From assembly GCA_017744605.1 (NCBI GenBank), contig JAGIAZ010000009.1, forward strand, positions 1 to 64,000: DNA of 64,000 nt. Direction: 5' to 3'. The translations under genes and the position numbers were made by a program. Shown here piece after piece: positions 17,701 through 27,727 of the stretch; positions within the stretch are counted from its first letter, which is position 1; each line of letters opens with the position of its first letter. Under the pieces are notes generated by a model. The model did no database searches. It was given only the letters and a program-made list of their open reading frames with translations, and was not told the DNA's origin. The DNA comes from Sphingobium sp. GTDB taxonomy: Bacteria; Pseudomonadota; Alphaproteobacteria; Sphingomonadales; Sphingomonadaceae.

Positions 17701-19424
17701 GCATGTTCAAATTGCCGCGCTCGAGCTGGGACGATTATGACAAGAAGCTGATCTCGAAGGGCGGCGGCGTCTTCGCCCGGTCGCTCAAATCGATTCCGCT
17801 CAGCAAGGAAATGCAGGCGATCATCGGCTCGAGCGAGAGCGCGATGGAGCCCGCCGCCTTCATCTCCGCCCTGCTCAAGGCGCAGGCCGACCTGCTCTGG
17901 TTCGGCGGCATCGGCACCTATGTGAAGGCCGCTGCGCAGGGCAATGCCGATGTCGGCGACGCGGCCAACGATCGGCTGCGCGTCGATGCGGAAGAACTGC
18001 AGGTCAAGGTGATCGGCGAAGGCGCCAACCTCGGCGTCACCCAAGCGGGGCGAATCGCCTTCGCGCTTAAGGGTGGGCGCATCAACACCGACTTCATCGA
18101 CAACAGCGCCGGTGTCGACTGCTCGGACAATGAGGTCAACATCAAGATCGCCCTCAACAAGGAGATGGCGGACGGTCGTCTCTCGTTCGAGGACCGCAAT
18201 ATGCTGCTCGCGGCGATGACCGACGAGGTCGCCGAGATCGTGCTGGCCGACAATCGCTTCCAGGCGCTCGGCCTGTCGATCGCGCAAGCCGGCGGCACCG
18301 ACGATCTCGCCTCCTATGTCCATCTCATCGAGACGCTGGAAGCCGGCGGTCATCTCGACCGGCAGGTGGAAGGACTCGCCAAGGACCAGGAGCTGCTGCG
18401 CCGGGCCGCAGACGGGCAGGGACTGACCCGGCCCGAACTGGCCGTGCTGCTCTCGACCGCCAAGCTCACCCTGCAAGCCGCGATCGAGCATGGCACGCTC
18501 GCCGCGGATCCCGCCTTCGCGAGCGACCTGCTGGAGGCCTTCCCACCGAAAATGCGCGCCGCTTATGGTGAGGCCATCGCCAGCCACCGCCTCAGAGGCG
18601 AGATCATCGCCACCAAGCTCGCCAACCGTATCGTCAATCGGCTCGGCGTCATCCTGCCCTTCGCCATCGCCGAGGAAGCCAGCTGCACGCTCGACGACAT
18701 GGCCGCCAGCTTCGCCGTGGCGGAGCGGCTGTTCGACGTGCGGGCACTCTGGGAAGAGATCGACGCCGCGAAGATCAGTGAGCAGGCACGCCTCGCCCTC
18801 TATCGCCTCGTCGCCCGCGCCATGAGCTGGCACATCGGCGACATCCATCGTGCGATACCCGACGATGTCCGCATCGACGGTGCGCTCGGCTCGCTGCGCC
18901 CGGCCATCGCTGCGCTGAAGGCCAAGGTGGATAGCCTGATCCAGCCGGAGCAGCAGCGCCGCGTCGCCCTGCTCGCGACGGAGCTGGCGGACCTGGGCGT
19001 GCCCAGGTCACTGGCCGCGCCGGTGCTGATGCTGGTCAAGCTCGACGGCGCGGTCGGCATTGCCCGGCTCGCCGGCGATCTCGGCCAGAGCGAGTTCGAT
19101 CTCACCAGCGCCTTCACCCATCTCGGCCAGGTGCTCGGCATCGACTGGCTGCAGGCCCAGGCAGCCCGGCTCAATCCGATCGATCCCTGGGAGCGGCTGC
19201 TCGTCTCGGGCGGCGCGCGCGAACTCCAGCAGATGCGTCTCACCTTCCTGGCCCGCGCCAAATACAAGCCCGTGCAGGCCTATCTGGCGCACTGGATCGA
19301 GCATCACGGACCCGCGATCACGCAGTTCCGCCAGCTGATCGGGCGCGCGCAGGCGGCGCCTGCGCCATCTGCGGCGATGATCGCGGAACTTACTGCGCAG
19401 GCGCGGGCACTGCTGGGGCGGTAA
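14766..19424 (+). CDS. gdhB: NAD-specific glutamate dehydrogenase, large (about 180 kDa) class
   Basis: Oxidatively deaminates glutamate to 2-oxoglutarate and ammonia with NAD. The 1552-residue length matches the Bac_GDH class known from Streptomyces, Pseudomonas and Caulobacter. The catalytic core near residues 750-830 has RVARGGLRWSDRRDDFRTEV and VKNAVIVPTGAKGGF, followed by a nucleotide-binding segment. The long N-terminal part contains regulatory ACT-like regions. Catabolic in role, it supports growth on amino acids. A hairpin repeat follows the stop, between it and the convergent cyclophilin gene. Confidence 0.96.
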   Translation: MNTTAKSASAPSLISAIGAALAGSLHGTDTGTLTGESLDAATAFLAEAASRRADGQCIVQIDSGGEDLHISGRRRQRLAIVNADMPFLVDSIANCLGDAGLSIHLIAHPVLPVKRDEAGHAVAIGDDDDARRESLIYIETDRADARGRQTLAKALDLTLAQVRAAVSGWRAMIDALNADANRLGPSEGGDLLRWFLKGNLTQLGHEVRLADGSQARAKGISTFGDEPLLAEATIAAIFDWYAKGHDGLLILKSNRVSHVHRRVLIDLFVVPVHEGGKVTSLSIHAGLWTSAALSAPCEIVPILRGTLSGLMARFAYDPAGHAAKALAHVLTHLPHDIMLGLPAEARERLALTAMSLADRPRPKIELVADTLGRHLFAFVWLPRDDVSTARREAIEDMLTGAARAPLLGWSMALEDSGLALIRFTIDLRGDGYMPDGAALDAQLGTMLRGWLPAVEAALTDLGEGARAAVLAERFAEGFPMVYRIGAGPDEAALDICALHRIAGPGTRSVRFYRNPEDGETRLRVKIASFEALALSEAVPALENFGFRALEELSTPVGPGGSLGHIQRFVIERQDGGPAAPVLERAAIVAEALDAVLEGRAENDRFAELIVTTSLSPRDIVILRAMFRYLRQTGVSYGLSTVADALRRESGISELLVRLFSALHDPASAGGKDASEAINRDIDRALESVTALEDDRILRLYRAVIMATLRTNAFTPAAQEALAFKLDSALVPGLPKPLPWREIWVYSPRVEGIHLRAGRVARGGLRWSDRRDDFRTEVLGLMKAQRVKNAVIVPTGAKGGFYPKLLPNPAQDRDAWLAEGTESYRIFIRALLSVTDNLVKGKVAHPRNVIVHDGEDPYFVVAADKGTATFSDIANAIALDRRFWLGDAFASGGSNGYDHKAMGITARGAWISVQRHFAEMGVDVQKESVRVIGVGDMSGDVFGNGMLLSKAIKLVAAFDHRHIFIDPDPDPASSWKERARMFKLPRSSWDDYDKKLISKGGGVFARSLKSIPLSKEMQAIIGSSESAMEPAAFISALLKAQADLLWFGGIGTYVKAAAQGNADVGDAANDRLRVDAEELQVKVIGEGANLGVTQAGRIAFALKGGRINTDFIDNSAGVDCSDNEVNIKIALNKEMADGRLSFEDRNMLLAAMTDEVAEIVLADNRFQALGLSIAQAGGTDDLASYVHLIETLEAGGHLDRQVEGLAKDQELLRRAADGQGLTRPELAVLLSTAKLTLQAAIEHGTLAADPAFASDLLEAFPPKMRAAYGEAIASHRLRGEIIATKLANRIVNRLGVILPFAIAEEASCTLDDMAASFAVAERLFDVRALWEEIDAAKISEQARLALYRLVARAMSWHIGDIHRAIPDDVRIDGALGSLRPAIAALKAKVDSLIQPEQQRRVALLATELADLGVPRSLAAPVLMLVKLDGAVGIARLAGDLGQSEFDLTSAFTHLGQVLGIDWLQAQAARLNPIDPWERLLVSGGARELQQMRLTFLARAKYKPVQAYLAHWIEHHGPAITQFRQLIGRAQAAPAPSAAMIAELTAQARALLGR

Positions 19425-19443
19425 CTCCGCCCACAAAGCTCAT

Positions 19444-19510
19444 CCGTTCGTGTCGAGCGAAGTCGAGACACGTTGTGCAAACGCTTCTCGACTGCGCTCG
19501 AAACGAACGG
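19444..19510. repeat. Hairpin repeat element, copy 2
   Basis: CCGTTCGTGTCGAGCGAAGT at one end and its imperfect complement ending GAAACGAACGG at the other form a stem of about 28 bases with few mismatches around a short loop. The core TTCG..TCGAG..GTCGAGA recurs at 47726-47794. It fills the gap between convergent glutamate dehydrogenase and cyclophilin genes, where it could act as a two-way terminator. Confidence 0.8.
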
Positions 19511-19522
19511 GAAGGGTAAAGT

Positions 19523-20218
19523 CTATTTCTTTGCGGGCGCCGGCCGCTGGCCCTTGGGCTGGAAGAGCCAGGGCCGCACGACCGTCGTCGGCGCCGGCTT
19601 GCCGTCGAGCCGCACGGCGCGAATGATCCGCACGTCAGCCTTGATCATCTGGCCGAACATCGGGCCCTTTCCGCAGCAGGTGGGCAGGGCCAGGATCTTC
19701 TTCACCACATCCATGCCGGAGACGACACGGCCGAAGGCGGCATAGCCGAGCCGGCCGGGCGCAGCATCCATGAAGGGCGCTGGCCCCACGAAGATCGAGA
19801 AATTGCCGCTCGCCGTATCGGGATGTTCGTGCCGGGCCATGGAGATGGTGCCCTCGACATGCTTGATGCCCGTCTTGCTCGTCGGCTCGAGCGGGACCAG
19901 CGGCAGCAATGTCCGCCGGAAATCGGTATCGATGCCGCCCTGGATGAAGCCGCGACGCGTCGGATCGCTCTTGGATCGCGAGGCGCGGTAGAATTTCGTG
20001 TTCTCGAAGCGGCCGTCATCGACATATTTCATGAAATTGTCGGTCGTCCTGGGCGCGCGCCTGGGATCCAGCGCCACCACGATATTACCCATGCTGGTCT
20101 CGATCCGCACGCGCACCATGCCGGGAATCGGCCGGCCGTCCGACGCGGCATAAGCCGGGATCAGCGGAGTCAGGGCAAGGATGAGGAGCGTGAAAAGGCG
20201 GAGAAAAAGCTGCGACAT
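19523..20218 (-). CDS. Periplasmic peptidyl-prolyl cis-trans isomerase, cyclophilin type
   Basis: 231 residues with a signal peptide (hydrophobic 5-22, probable cleavage at AYA-AS) and a cyclophilin domain from about 33. Features include IETSMGNIVVALDPRRAPRT, GFIQGGI and GNFSIFVG. Cyclophilins accelerate proline isomerisation during folding, here in the periplasm. The loop around LPTCCGKGPMFGQ contains two adjacent Cys, an uncommon insertion. A second secreted cyclophilin lies at 59052. The 3' end abuts the hairpin repeat. Confidence 0.92.
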   Translation of the reverse strand: MSQLFLRLFTLLILALTPLIPAYAASDGRPIPGMVRVRIETSMGNIVVALDPRRAPRTTDNFMKYVDDGRFENTKFYRASRSKSDPTRRGFIQGGIDTDFRRTLLPLVPLEPTSKTGIKHVEGTISMARHEHPDTASGNFSIFVGPAPFMDAAPGRLGYAAFGRVVSGMDVVKKILALPTCCGKGPMFGQMIKADVRIIRAVRLDGKPAPTTVVRPWLFQPKGQRPAPAKK

Positions 20219-20361
20219 GAGTCCATGGGAAGCGAAGGGGGGTATCTGCCAGGCTAAGCGGTCGCGCGGCTGCGCTCAAGAGTATGCTCAAGAGCGGGAT
20301 AGTTTTCGAGGGCGAGGCGTTCATCGGGCAGGATCGCACATATCTCCAAAGGAGAGAGATC

Positions 20362-20655
20362 ATGCCGAGAGGCGACAAGAGCAGCTATACCGACAAGCAG
20401 AAGCGCAAGGCCGAGCATATCGAGGAAGGCTATGAAAAACGCGGCACCTCCCATGAGGAAGCAGAGCGCCGAGCCTGGGCGACTGTCAACAAGGAGTCCG
20501 GCGGCGGCAACAAGTCGGGCTCCGGCCGCGGCACGCCCGACACTCATGTGTCATCCTCGCGGGGTGGCAAGGCGCACAAATCCGGCTCCTGGGAACAACG
20601 CTCGGCAGCGGCGCGCAAGGGCTGGGAAACACGCAGGAGGCATGCCCTCAGCTGA
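20362..20655 (+). CDS. Small basic protein annotated elsewhere as plasmid stabilisation protein
   Basis: A 97-residue, very hydrophilic protein. MPRGDKSSYTDKQKRKAEHI and a following helix (GYEKRGTSHEEAERRAWATVNKE) lead into a Gly/Ser/Lys-rich disordered tail ending in a basic stretch. Proteins of this form are widely labelled plasmid stabilisation protein, but I know of no solid experimental support for that role. The chromosomal setting beside acs argues against plasmid maintenance. The start is clear: AAGGAGAG lies seven bases upstream. Confidence 0.8.
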   Translation: MPRGDKSSYTDKQKRKAEHIEEGYEKRGTSHEEAERRAWATVNKESGGGNKSGSGRGTPDTHVSSSRGGKAHKSGSWEQRSAAARKGWETRRRHALS

Positions 20656-20715
20656 ATTCGTCATCCCCCGAATCCGCGGCCCAAGCCGCCGGCGACGCCG
20701 CGGACCGGACGCGGC

Positions 20716-22659
<1,944 letters not shown>

Positions 22660-22731
22660 GCAAACTCTCCCGGACTTGAGCGCTGAGCTTAGCGCTGCGG
22701 CGTTCGCGGTTCCATAGGAGAGAAACTTTCA

Positions 22732-22754
22732 GTTCCCCGGATAGGCCGGGGAAC
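22732..22754 (-). terminator. Stem-loop after mmcB
   Basis: GTTCCCCGG (22732-22740) and CCGGGGAAC (22746-22754) pair perfectly over nine bases around a five-base loop. It lies 18 bases past the mmcB stop and before acs. No strong U run follows, so termination may be weak or Rho-assisted. Confidence 0.55.
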
Positions 22755-22772
22755 AATCTGGCGGAAGGCGCG

Positions 22773-23285
22773 TCAGTCCTCGCCGCCCCAGCTGCCGGTC
22801 CATTCGGGATCGTGGAATTGCGCGAGACGCCGGGCAGCCCGGCGGGCAAGGCGCTGCACTTCGGCCTTGCGGCGCGGCGCGGCAAGCGGTTCGCTCGGCG
22901 CGGGACGCACGATCTCGGCATCATATTGGTCGGCGACGATGAGTCCCGTGCGGTCCGGCCAAAGCGCCTCGCTCTCGAACAGGCCGAGATCGAATCCCGC
23001 CGGCACGGCCCAGAAATAGCGGTCGCAATAGTCGAAATAGTCCGGCCATTTGCCGTCGCCAAGCAGGTCCTGCCGGCTGCACTTGATCTCGACCGCGATG
23101 ATGTTGCCGCGCGCATCCACGGCCATGATGTCGAGCCGTCGCCCATTGGGCAGCGGCACTTCGGGCACGCCGAAAATATCGTGCCGCGCGAACAGGCGCA
23201 GCACGCCGCGGGTCACCGCCAGCGCCGTGCCGTCACAGAGCAGCGAAGCAAGCGCGGAGTCGCCGGAATCGGAACGGGAAGCCAT
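22773..23285 (-). CDS. mmcB: MmcB-family DNA repair protein
   Basis: 170 residues matching the MmcB-like family (PF06319), whose Caulobacter member helps repair mitomycin-C damage. The core carries a restriction-endonuclease-like pattern, RLDIMAVDARGNIIAVEIKCSRQD, where Asp, Glu and Lys occupy the D-(X)n-E-X-K nuclease positions. The C-terminus is Arg/Ala rich. ATG 23285 is preferred over the TTG at 23294. Nuclease activity is inferred from the motif. Confidence 0.88.
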   Translation of the reverse strand: MASRSDSGDSALASLLCDGTALAVTRGVLRLFARHDIFGVPEVPLPNGRRLDIMAVDARGNIIAVEIKCSRQDLLGDGKWPDYFDYCDRYFWAVPAGFDLGLFESEALWPDRTGLIVADQYDAEIVRPAPSEPLAAPRRKAEVQRLARRAARRLAQFHDPEWTGSWGGED

Positions 23286-23369
23286 AAGCGCCAACTAGAA
23301 CGTTTGGAGAACATGCGCAAGCGGCGGACTTATGCAGCCCGCCGCGCGCATCCGCGATTATGTCTGAAA

Positions 23370-24002
23370 TCAGCGGTAAAAGACGTGGCGGCCGATCTTG
23401 GCCACCTGCGGCCGACCCCAGTCGGCGCTGGAATAGGTCGCGTGGAAATACAGCGCGCCCTCGACCGGATTCTTCCAGCTGCCGTCCATCGCGATCTGCG
23501 CGATCGCCTTGGCCGTGCGCCACTGGTTGCTGTTCTCGGGAACGGCGGGCATCCGACCGTTGCGCACGAAGCCGAACTGACCGCGCTGCGTGACCACGCC
23601 GCAGACCGTGTCGGCGAAGCGGCCGGATTCGGCGCGCGCCAGGACGACGTTGGCGACAGCGAGCTGGCCTTCGAGGCTCTCGCTCTTGGATTCGAAGAAG
23701 ATGGCTGTAGCCAGGCACTTTTCGTCGGCATCGAAATCGCCGTCGTCCTGCCAGGCGCTGACCAGTTCGGAGAGGGAATCGGGGGAGCCTTCAACCGGCG
23801 CTGCCGCATCGGGCGCGCCCTCGATCGAGGACTTGGAAACGGAGAGCTCAACGGGGGTCGCGACAGCGGGGGCGACAACGGCCGGAGCTTCGAATGTATT
23901 GACCTGTGCATTGGCGGCGCTCGAAACGCCATTGGCCAGCAAAAGGCTCATCGACAGCAGGGTTAGAGCCGCCGAACCGGCGACCTGGAAAGACTTGAAC
24001 AT
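23370..24002 (-). CDS. Cell-wall hydrolase, SleB/CwlJ (Hydrolase_2) family, secreted
   Basis: 210 residues with a signal peptide (about 1-32), a low-complexity Ala/Pro/Val linker to about residue 85, and a SleB-type catalytic domain. The catalytic region has CLATAIFFESKSESLEGQLAV with the conserved Glu, VVTQRGQFGFVRNG, and ALYFHATY near the end. Family members cleave peptidoglycan at muramic acid linkages. In non-sporulating alphaproteobacteria they probably remodel the wall. The gene is monocistronic. Confidence 0.9.
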   Translation of the reverse strand: MFKSFQVAGSAALTLLSMSLLLANGVSSAANAQVNTFEAPAVVAPAVATPVELSVSKSSIEGAPDAAAPVEGSPDSLSELVSAWQDDGDFDADEKCLATAIFFESKSESLEGQLAVANVVLARAESGRFADTVCGVVTQRGQFGFVRNGRMPAVPENSNQWRTAKAIAQIAMDGSWKNPVEGALYFHATYSSADWGRPQVAKIGRHVFYR

Positions 24003-24177
24003 CGACTCTCTGGACTGTGCGGTGGGTCGGCTGACGATCCCTGCGGACGCTGTCTAGTCGCGTCCTGGTCCCGGAATCGGTCCGCCCCCCGTCTGCGTGT
24101 TTGCTTGGCCAGTCCCCATGACTGGTTTCGGCAACCTGCGCTGTTGGCGCGGCCCTAGCCGCCCCGCGTTCCCGCCG

Positions 24178-24516
24178 TCAACCGTTGCACAGGATCTCAG
24201 CGGCGAAGCGTTCCCCTTCTGCGATATCCAGTTCGACCAGCCACAGGTCGGGGTCCGCCCGTTTTCTTTTGGAAATATAGTCCGATATTTCAGTATCTTG
24301 CGGGTTATCCTTGGGACCGCAAGGCACCATGGTCTGGCGTCCGGAAAGGTCCGTCATGCGCTCCAAAACTGTCCCAAATCGGCCATGATCAAGCAGTTGC
24401 ACGAGGATAATGCCCCCAATGGGATCGCCCTTGGCAACGATCGTTGCGAAGCCGCCGGCCGCCTGGACCCGCCGGATGAGGGCACTGACGAGGGTCCGGG
24501 TGTCGAGCCGCGCCAC
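24178..24516 (-). CDS. DUF1491 family protein
   Basis: A 112-residue cytoplasmic protein found in alphaproteobacteria and of unknown function. Visible features are an N-terminal helix (LVSALIRRVQAAGG), a beta-rich middle with GDPIGGIILVQL, and a conserved C-terminal segment DPDLWLVELDIAEGERF. It follows the thioesterase gene by three bases, so it probably shares that transcript with ptsN. Confidence 0.88.
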   Translation of the reverse strand: MARLDTRTLVSALIRRVQAAGGFATIVAKGDPIGGIILVQLLDHGRFGTVLERMTDLSGRQTMVPCGPKDNPQDTEISDYISKRKRADPDLWLVELDIAEGERFAAEILCNG

Positions 24517-24519
24517 GCG

Positions 24520-25065
24520 CTACTCGGTCTCGCGGCCCGCATATCCCGGAAGGCTGGCGAGCGGGATGGTCGAGCGCATGAACGTGCCCGTGCCGCGCCC
24601 CACTTCCTCGCCATCGCCGTCGATCAGCCGTGCCTCCGCGACGAACACGCGGCGCTTGCCGGAGAGCCAGCGGCCCTCCGCGACGATCGGGCCGGGATGG
24701 AGCGGACGCGTGAAGAGAAGATTGAACGCGGTGGTCAGCAGGAAGCGGTCCGAGACCAGACTATTGGCTGCATAGAAAGCAGCATCGTCCATCATCTTGA
24801 AATAGAGCGTGCCATGGGCGGCGCCGGCGGCATGGAAATGAGCCGGATCGACCGTGAAATCGATGCGCGCCAGCCCCGCGGAGGGAAGCCTCAGCCGCGA
24901 GGGAAAGAGCCGGTTGATCGGCGCTGAATCGTAAAGACGTTCGAGAGCGCGGAAATGCGCCGCTTCGCCAGAGGGTTCGGCAGCAGGTTCGAGCCCGGAA
25001 TCCTGCCCAACGTCCTGCCCGGAGTCCCGCCCGGAATCTCGCGATGTCGCCTCAGGCGGCGTCAC
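24520..25065 (-). CDS. Hotdog-fold thioesterase, PaaI family
   Basis: A predicted acyl-CoA thioesterase of 181 residues. After a Ser/Gly/Asp-rich N-terminal stretch of about 30 residues, the hotdog domain shows AAHGTLYFKMMDDAAFYAAN, in which the HG and Asp positions match the PaaI active site, then a central sheet ending in GRGTGTFMRS. No in-frame ATG precedes the domain. GTG 25065 has GGGGAG four to five bases upstream and overlaps the ptsN end by 14 bases. The acyl substrate is unknown. Confidence 0.82.
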   Translation of the reverse strand: MTPPEATSRDSGRDSGQDVGQDSGLEPAAEPSGEAAHFRALERLYDSAPINRLFPSRLRLPSAGLARIDFTVDPAHFHAAGAAHGTLYFKMMDDAAFYAANSLVSDRFLLTTAFNLLFTRPLHPGPIVAEGRWLSGKRRVFVAEARLIDGDGEEVGRGTGTFMRSTIPLASLPGYAGRETE

Positions 25066-25519
25066 GCGTCTCCCCGCCGGCCAGCAGGGCAAACAAGGCC
25101 GCGTCCGAACGGACCCCGCGAATGCGGGCAAGCTGCGTTTCGTTGCGCAGGAGCCGCGAAACGCGCGCCAGCGTCTTGAGATGCTCCGCACCGCTATCGG
25201 TTGGCGACAGCAGCATGAAGACGATGTCGACCGGCACCTCGTCGATGGCGTCGAACGGGATCGGCTGCGCAAGCAGAAGCACGGCGCCGCGGACGCGATC
25301 GAGCCCATCGAGCTTGGCATGCGGAATCGCAATGCCGCCGCCAAAGCCGGTGGAGCCCAGGCGCTCGCGCTCCGTCAGCCGCTCGACCACATCGCTGGAA
25401 TCGAGACCGTAGACATCGTGCGCAATCTGGCCGAGCTTCTGGAAAAGCTGCTTCTTGTTGGCGACAGCGACATCGGACGAAACCGCGTCCGCCACCAACA
25501 AATCGTTGAAATTATCCAT
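25052..25519 (-). CDS. ptsN: Nitrogen-type PTS EIIA component, PtsN
   Basis: Regulatory phosphocarrier of the PTS-Ntr relay (PtsP to PtsO to PtsN), which controls potassium uptake, nitrogen and stress responses instead of sugar import. 155 residues. The phosphorylated His lies in GGGIAIPHAKLDGL near residue 66. Start MDNF at 25519 has AGGA upstream. In alphaproteobacteria ptsN commonly sits near hpf and rpoN; here hpf is 205 bases upstream on the same strand and rpoN is not in the window. Confidence 0.94.
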   Translation of the reverse strand: MDNFNDLLVADAVSSDVAVANKKQLFQKLGQIAHDVYGLDSSDVVERLTERERLGSTGFGGGIAIPHAKLDGLDRVRGAVLLLAQPIPFDAIDEVPVDIVFMLLSPTDSGAEHLKTLARVSRLLRNETQLARIRGVRSDAALFALLAGGETRDAA

Positions 25520-25723
25520 AAATCCTGTCCTGCGGTCGGACTCTAGGGCCCGTTTCGCCCGTGACCGCCTGGAAGAAAACCGTGCGGCCCCATAGAAGTA
25601 AAGCCTGCATGGGTCAACCGCCACCCAATTCGCACTATGGGACGAGGCACGGCTTCGCGCACGATCGCCGGTACCTCTCCCGATAGCGGCAGGGCCTCGA
25701 GATGCTCTTGCCGAGCCACGGTC

Positions 25724-26332
25724 TCATCCCCTGGGCGGCTCGACCCAGCCGATGGTGCCATCGTTGCGCCGGTAGACCATGTTGAAGGCGGACGTCTTGC
25801 TGTTCACGAACATGAGCGCGTTGGTGTTGCGAAGGTCGAGCATCATGACGGCATCCGACACGCTGGCGTGCGGGATGTCGACGCGCATCTCGGCGACCAC
25901 GACGGGCGCGTCGGGCGCGCCTTCCTCTTCGTCCTCATGCCCCTGGAAAACGGTGTAGCTCGCATCCTCGATGCCGTTGGGCGCGACCCGCGCCGTGCCG
26001 AGATCCCGCTGCAGCTCGGCCGCGGCGCTCTGTTCGTGGCGATCCTTGAGACGGCGCATGTAGCGCCGCAGCTGCTTGTCGATCCGTTCCGCGGCCTGGT
26101 CGCAGGCGATGTGCGCGTCCTGCGCCTCGCCCTGGCCCTTGAGGATCAGGCCCGACATGACGTGGCAGACGATATCGCAATGGAAGGCGCCGTGCGGCGC
26201 GGGGCGGAACGTGGCATGCGCGGACAGCGCTCGGGGGAAATATTTGTCGACAGTCCCCTGAAGGCGGGTGCTGACATGGGTCTTGAGTGCGTTGCCCGTG
26301 TCGATCTGATGGCCCGAAACGCGAATGTCCAT
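25724..26332 (-). CDS. hpf: Ribosome hibernation promoting factor, long form
   Basis: Binds the 30S decoding region in starved cells and, as the long form, dimerises ribosomes to 100S. The N-terminal S30AE domain occupies about 1-105 (MDIRVSGHQIDTG, with VDKYF). An acidic linker follows, and a C-terminal dimerisation domain (about 145-200) includes MLDLRNTNALMFVNSKT. 202 residues is usual for the long type. It precedes ptsN, a conserved neighbourhood. Confidence 0.95.
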   Translation of the reverse strand: MDIRVSGHQIDTGNALKTHVSTRLQGTVDKYFPRALSAHATFRPAPHGAFHCDIVCHVMSGLILKGQGEAQDAHIACDQAAERIDKQLRRYMRRLKDRHEQSAAAELQRDLGTARVAPNGIEDASYTVFQGHEDEEEGAPDAPVVVAEMRVDIPHASVSDAVMMLDLRNTNALMFVNSKTSAFNMVYRRNDGTIGWVEPPRG

Positions 26333-26389
26333 CGACTGTCTCCTTCTTGTTGATGGCCTGAAAGACCCTTCATTCTGCTCCCGGTCGGA

Positions 26390-27091
26390 TCAGGGCGCGG
26401 TTTCCCCTTCCAGCCAGAGCGCATTGTCGATTTTGGCAATAAAGGCCTGATGCCGCTGCAGTTCCCCCTCGCTGGGGGAAAAGAGGCGAGCGGGACGGAC
26501 CGGCCGCGCGACGGCCGCGACGACTGCGGTCGAAGCCGCCACCGTCTCGCCCTGGTCGGCGACCAGCGTCAGGCCGATCTGCCGCCCGCCGGTCAGCTCG
26601 ACATAGAGCTGGGCCAGCAGTTCGGCATCGAGCAGGGCGCCATGCTTGACGCGGTGGCTGCGGTCGATGCCGTAGCGCGTGCAAAGCGCGTCGAGGCTGT
26701 GCTTGGCGCCTGGATGCAGCGCGCGCGCGATCGCAACCGTGTCGATCATCCGCGCCAGGTCGACAATGGCCTTGCCGCAGCGTTCCAGCTCGGCATTCAG
26801 GAAGCCGAAGTCGAAGCGCGCATTGTGCGCGACCATGTGCGAGTCGCCGATAAATTCGAGGAGCGCGTCGGCCTGGCTCGCAAACAGCGGCTTGTCGGCC
26901 AGGAAGCGCGCCGAAAGGCCATGCACGGCCTCGGCCTGCGCCGGCATGTCGCGCTGGGGATTGAAATAAGCGTGGAAGGTGGCGCCGGTGGGCATCCGGT
27001 TCACCAGTTCGATGCAGCCGATTTCGACGAGGCGATCCCCATTCAACGGGTCGAGGCCGGTCGTTTCCGTGTCGAATACAATCTCGCGCAT
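26390..27091 (-). CDS. dnaQ: DNA polymerase III epsilon subunit (3'-5' proofreading exonuclease)
   Basis: 233 residues of DEDDh exonuclease: motif Exo I FDTETTGLD at 6-14, Exo II around HNARFDFGFLNAE (about 96-108), and Exo III with the HRVKHGALLDAELL region that supplies His and Asp. The C-terminal tail after about 180 would bind the alpha subunit. It lies with coaE, aroE, maf and ppsR on the left side of the origin, as in Caulobacter. Confidence 0.96.
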   Translation of the reverse strand: MREIVFDTETTGLDPLNGDRLVEIGCIELVNRMPTGATFHAYFNPQRDMPAQAEAVHGLSARFLADKPLFASQADALLEFIGDSHMVAHNARFDFGFLNAELERCGKAIVDLARMIDTVAIARALHPGAKHSLDALCTRYGIDRSHRVKHGALLDAELLAQLYVELTGGRQIGLTLVADQGETVAASTAVVAAVARPVRPARLFSPSEGELQRHQAFIAKIDNALWLEGETAP

Positions 27092-27118
27092 CGTCGCTCG
27101 TGACTCGTTGGGAAGACA

Positions 27119-27724
27119 CTATCGGACTTGGGCGGCACGAAGGCAAGCAAGGAGACGCGCAACCTGTCCGCGCGTCTGCCATTTGGGGCGTGCCGTCGAA
27201 ATCACGATGTCGGCGCCGGCCTGCTTCATCCGGTCGGGAAGCTGGCTCGCGATGAGGCCGCGCAGTTTCGCGGGCGTCATGCCGCGCCGGCGCAGCACGC
27301 GGCGGCGCTGGATGTGGGCGGGCGCCGTGACCACCGCGACGGCGTCCATTTCGGCATCGATTCCGCGTTCGAAGAGCAGGGGAATGTCGAGCAGCACGAG
27401 ACGGTGCCCGGCGTGGCGCCTCAGAAACGCCGCGCGCGCATCGGCGACGGCGGGGTGCACAATGGCTTCGAGCGCGCGCAATTCGCCGGGCCTGCCGAAC
27501 ACATGGGCGCCAAGCGCGCTGCGGTCGACGCCGTGCGGGCCGGTCGTGCCGGGAAAGCGCGCCTCGATCGCGCCGAGCAAGGCACCGTCGGGGCCCTGGA
27601 GCCTGTGAACCTCGGCATCCGCATCGAAGACCGGCACGCTCATCTCGCGGAAAAAGTCGGCGACCGTCGATTTGCCCATGCCGATGGAGCCCGTGAGGCC
27701 TAGGCGGAAGGGGCGATGGGTCAT
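27119..27724 (-). CDS. coaE: Dephospho-CoA kinase
   Basis: Last step of CoA synthesis: phosphorylates the 3'-OH of dephospho-CoA. 201 residues with P-loop GLTGSIGMGKST at 9-20, the substrate segment VPVFDADAEVHRL and the lid RRVLRRRGMT. Three bases separate its start from the aroE stop and 27 bases separate its stop from the dnaQ start, consistent with one transcript. Confidence 0.95.
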   Translation of the reverse strand: MTHRPFRLGLTGSIGMGKSTVADFFREMSVPVFDADAEVHRLQGPDGALLGAIEARFPGTTGPHGVDRSALGAHVFGRPGELRALEAIVHPAVADARAAFLRRHAGHRLVLLDIPLLFERGIDAEMDAVAVVTAPAHIQRRRVLRRRGMTPAKLRGLIASQLPDRMKQAGADIVISTARPKWQTRGQVARLLACLRAAQVR

Positions 27725-27727
27725 GGC

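Noticed and set aside
14523..18848. 1441-codon open frame antisense to glutamate dehydrogenase
   Set aside because: The GC-rich third-position bias of the real gene produces long stop-free antisense frames; the peptide is Arg/Gly/Ala/His-rich with no recognisable domain.
20362..20655. Evidence of integrated plasmid from the plasmid-stabilisation-type gene
   Set aside because: The name is only a database label; no replication, mobilisation or toxin gene is nearby.
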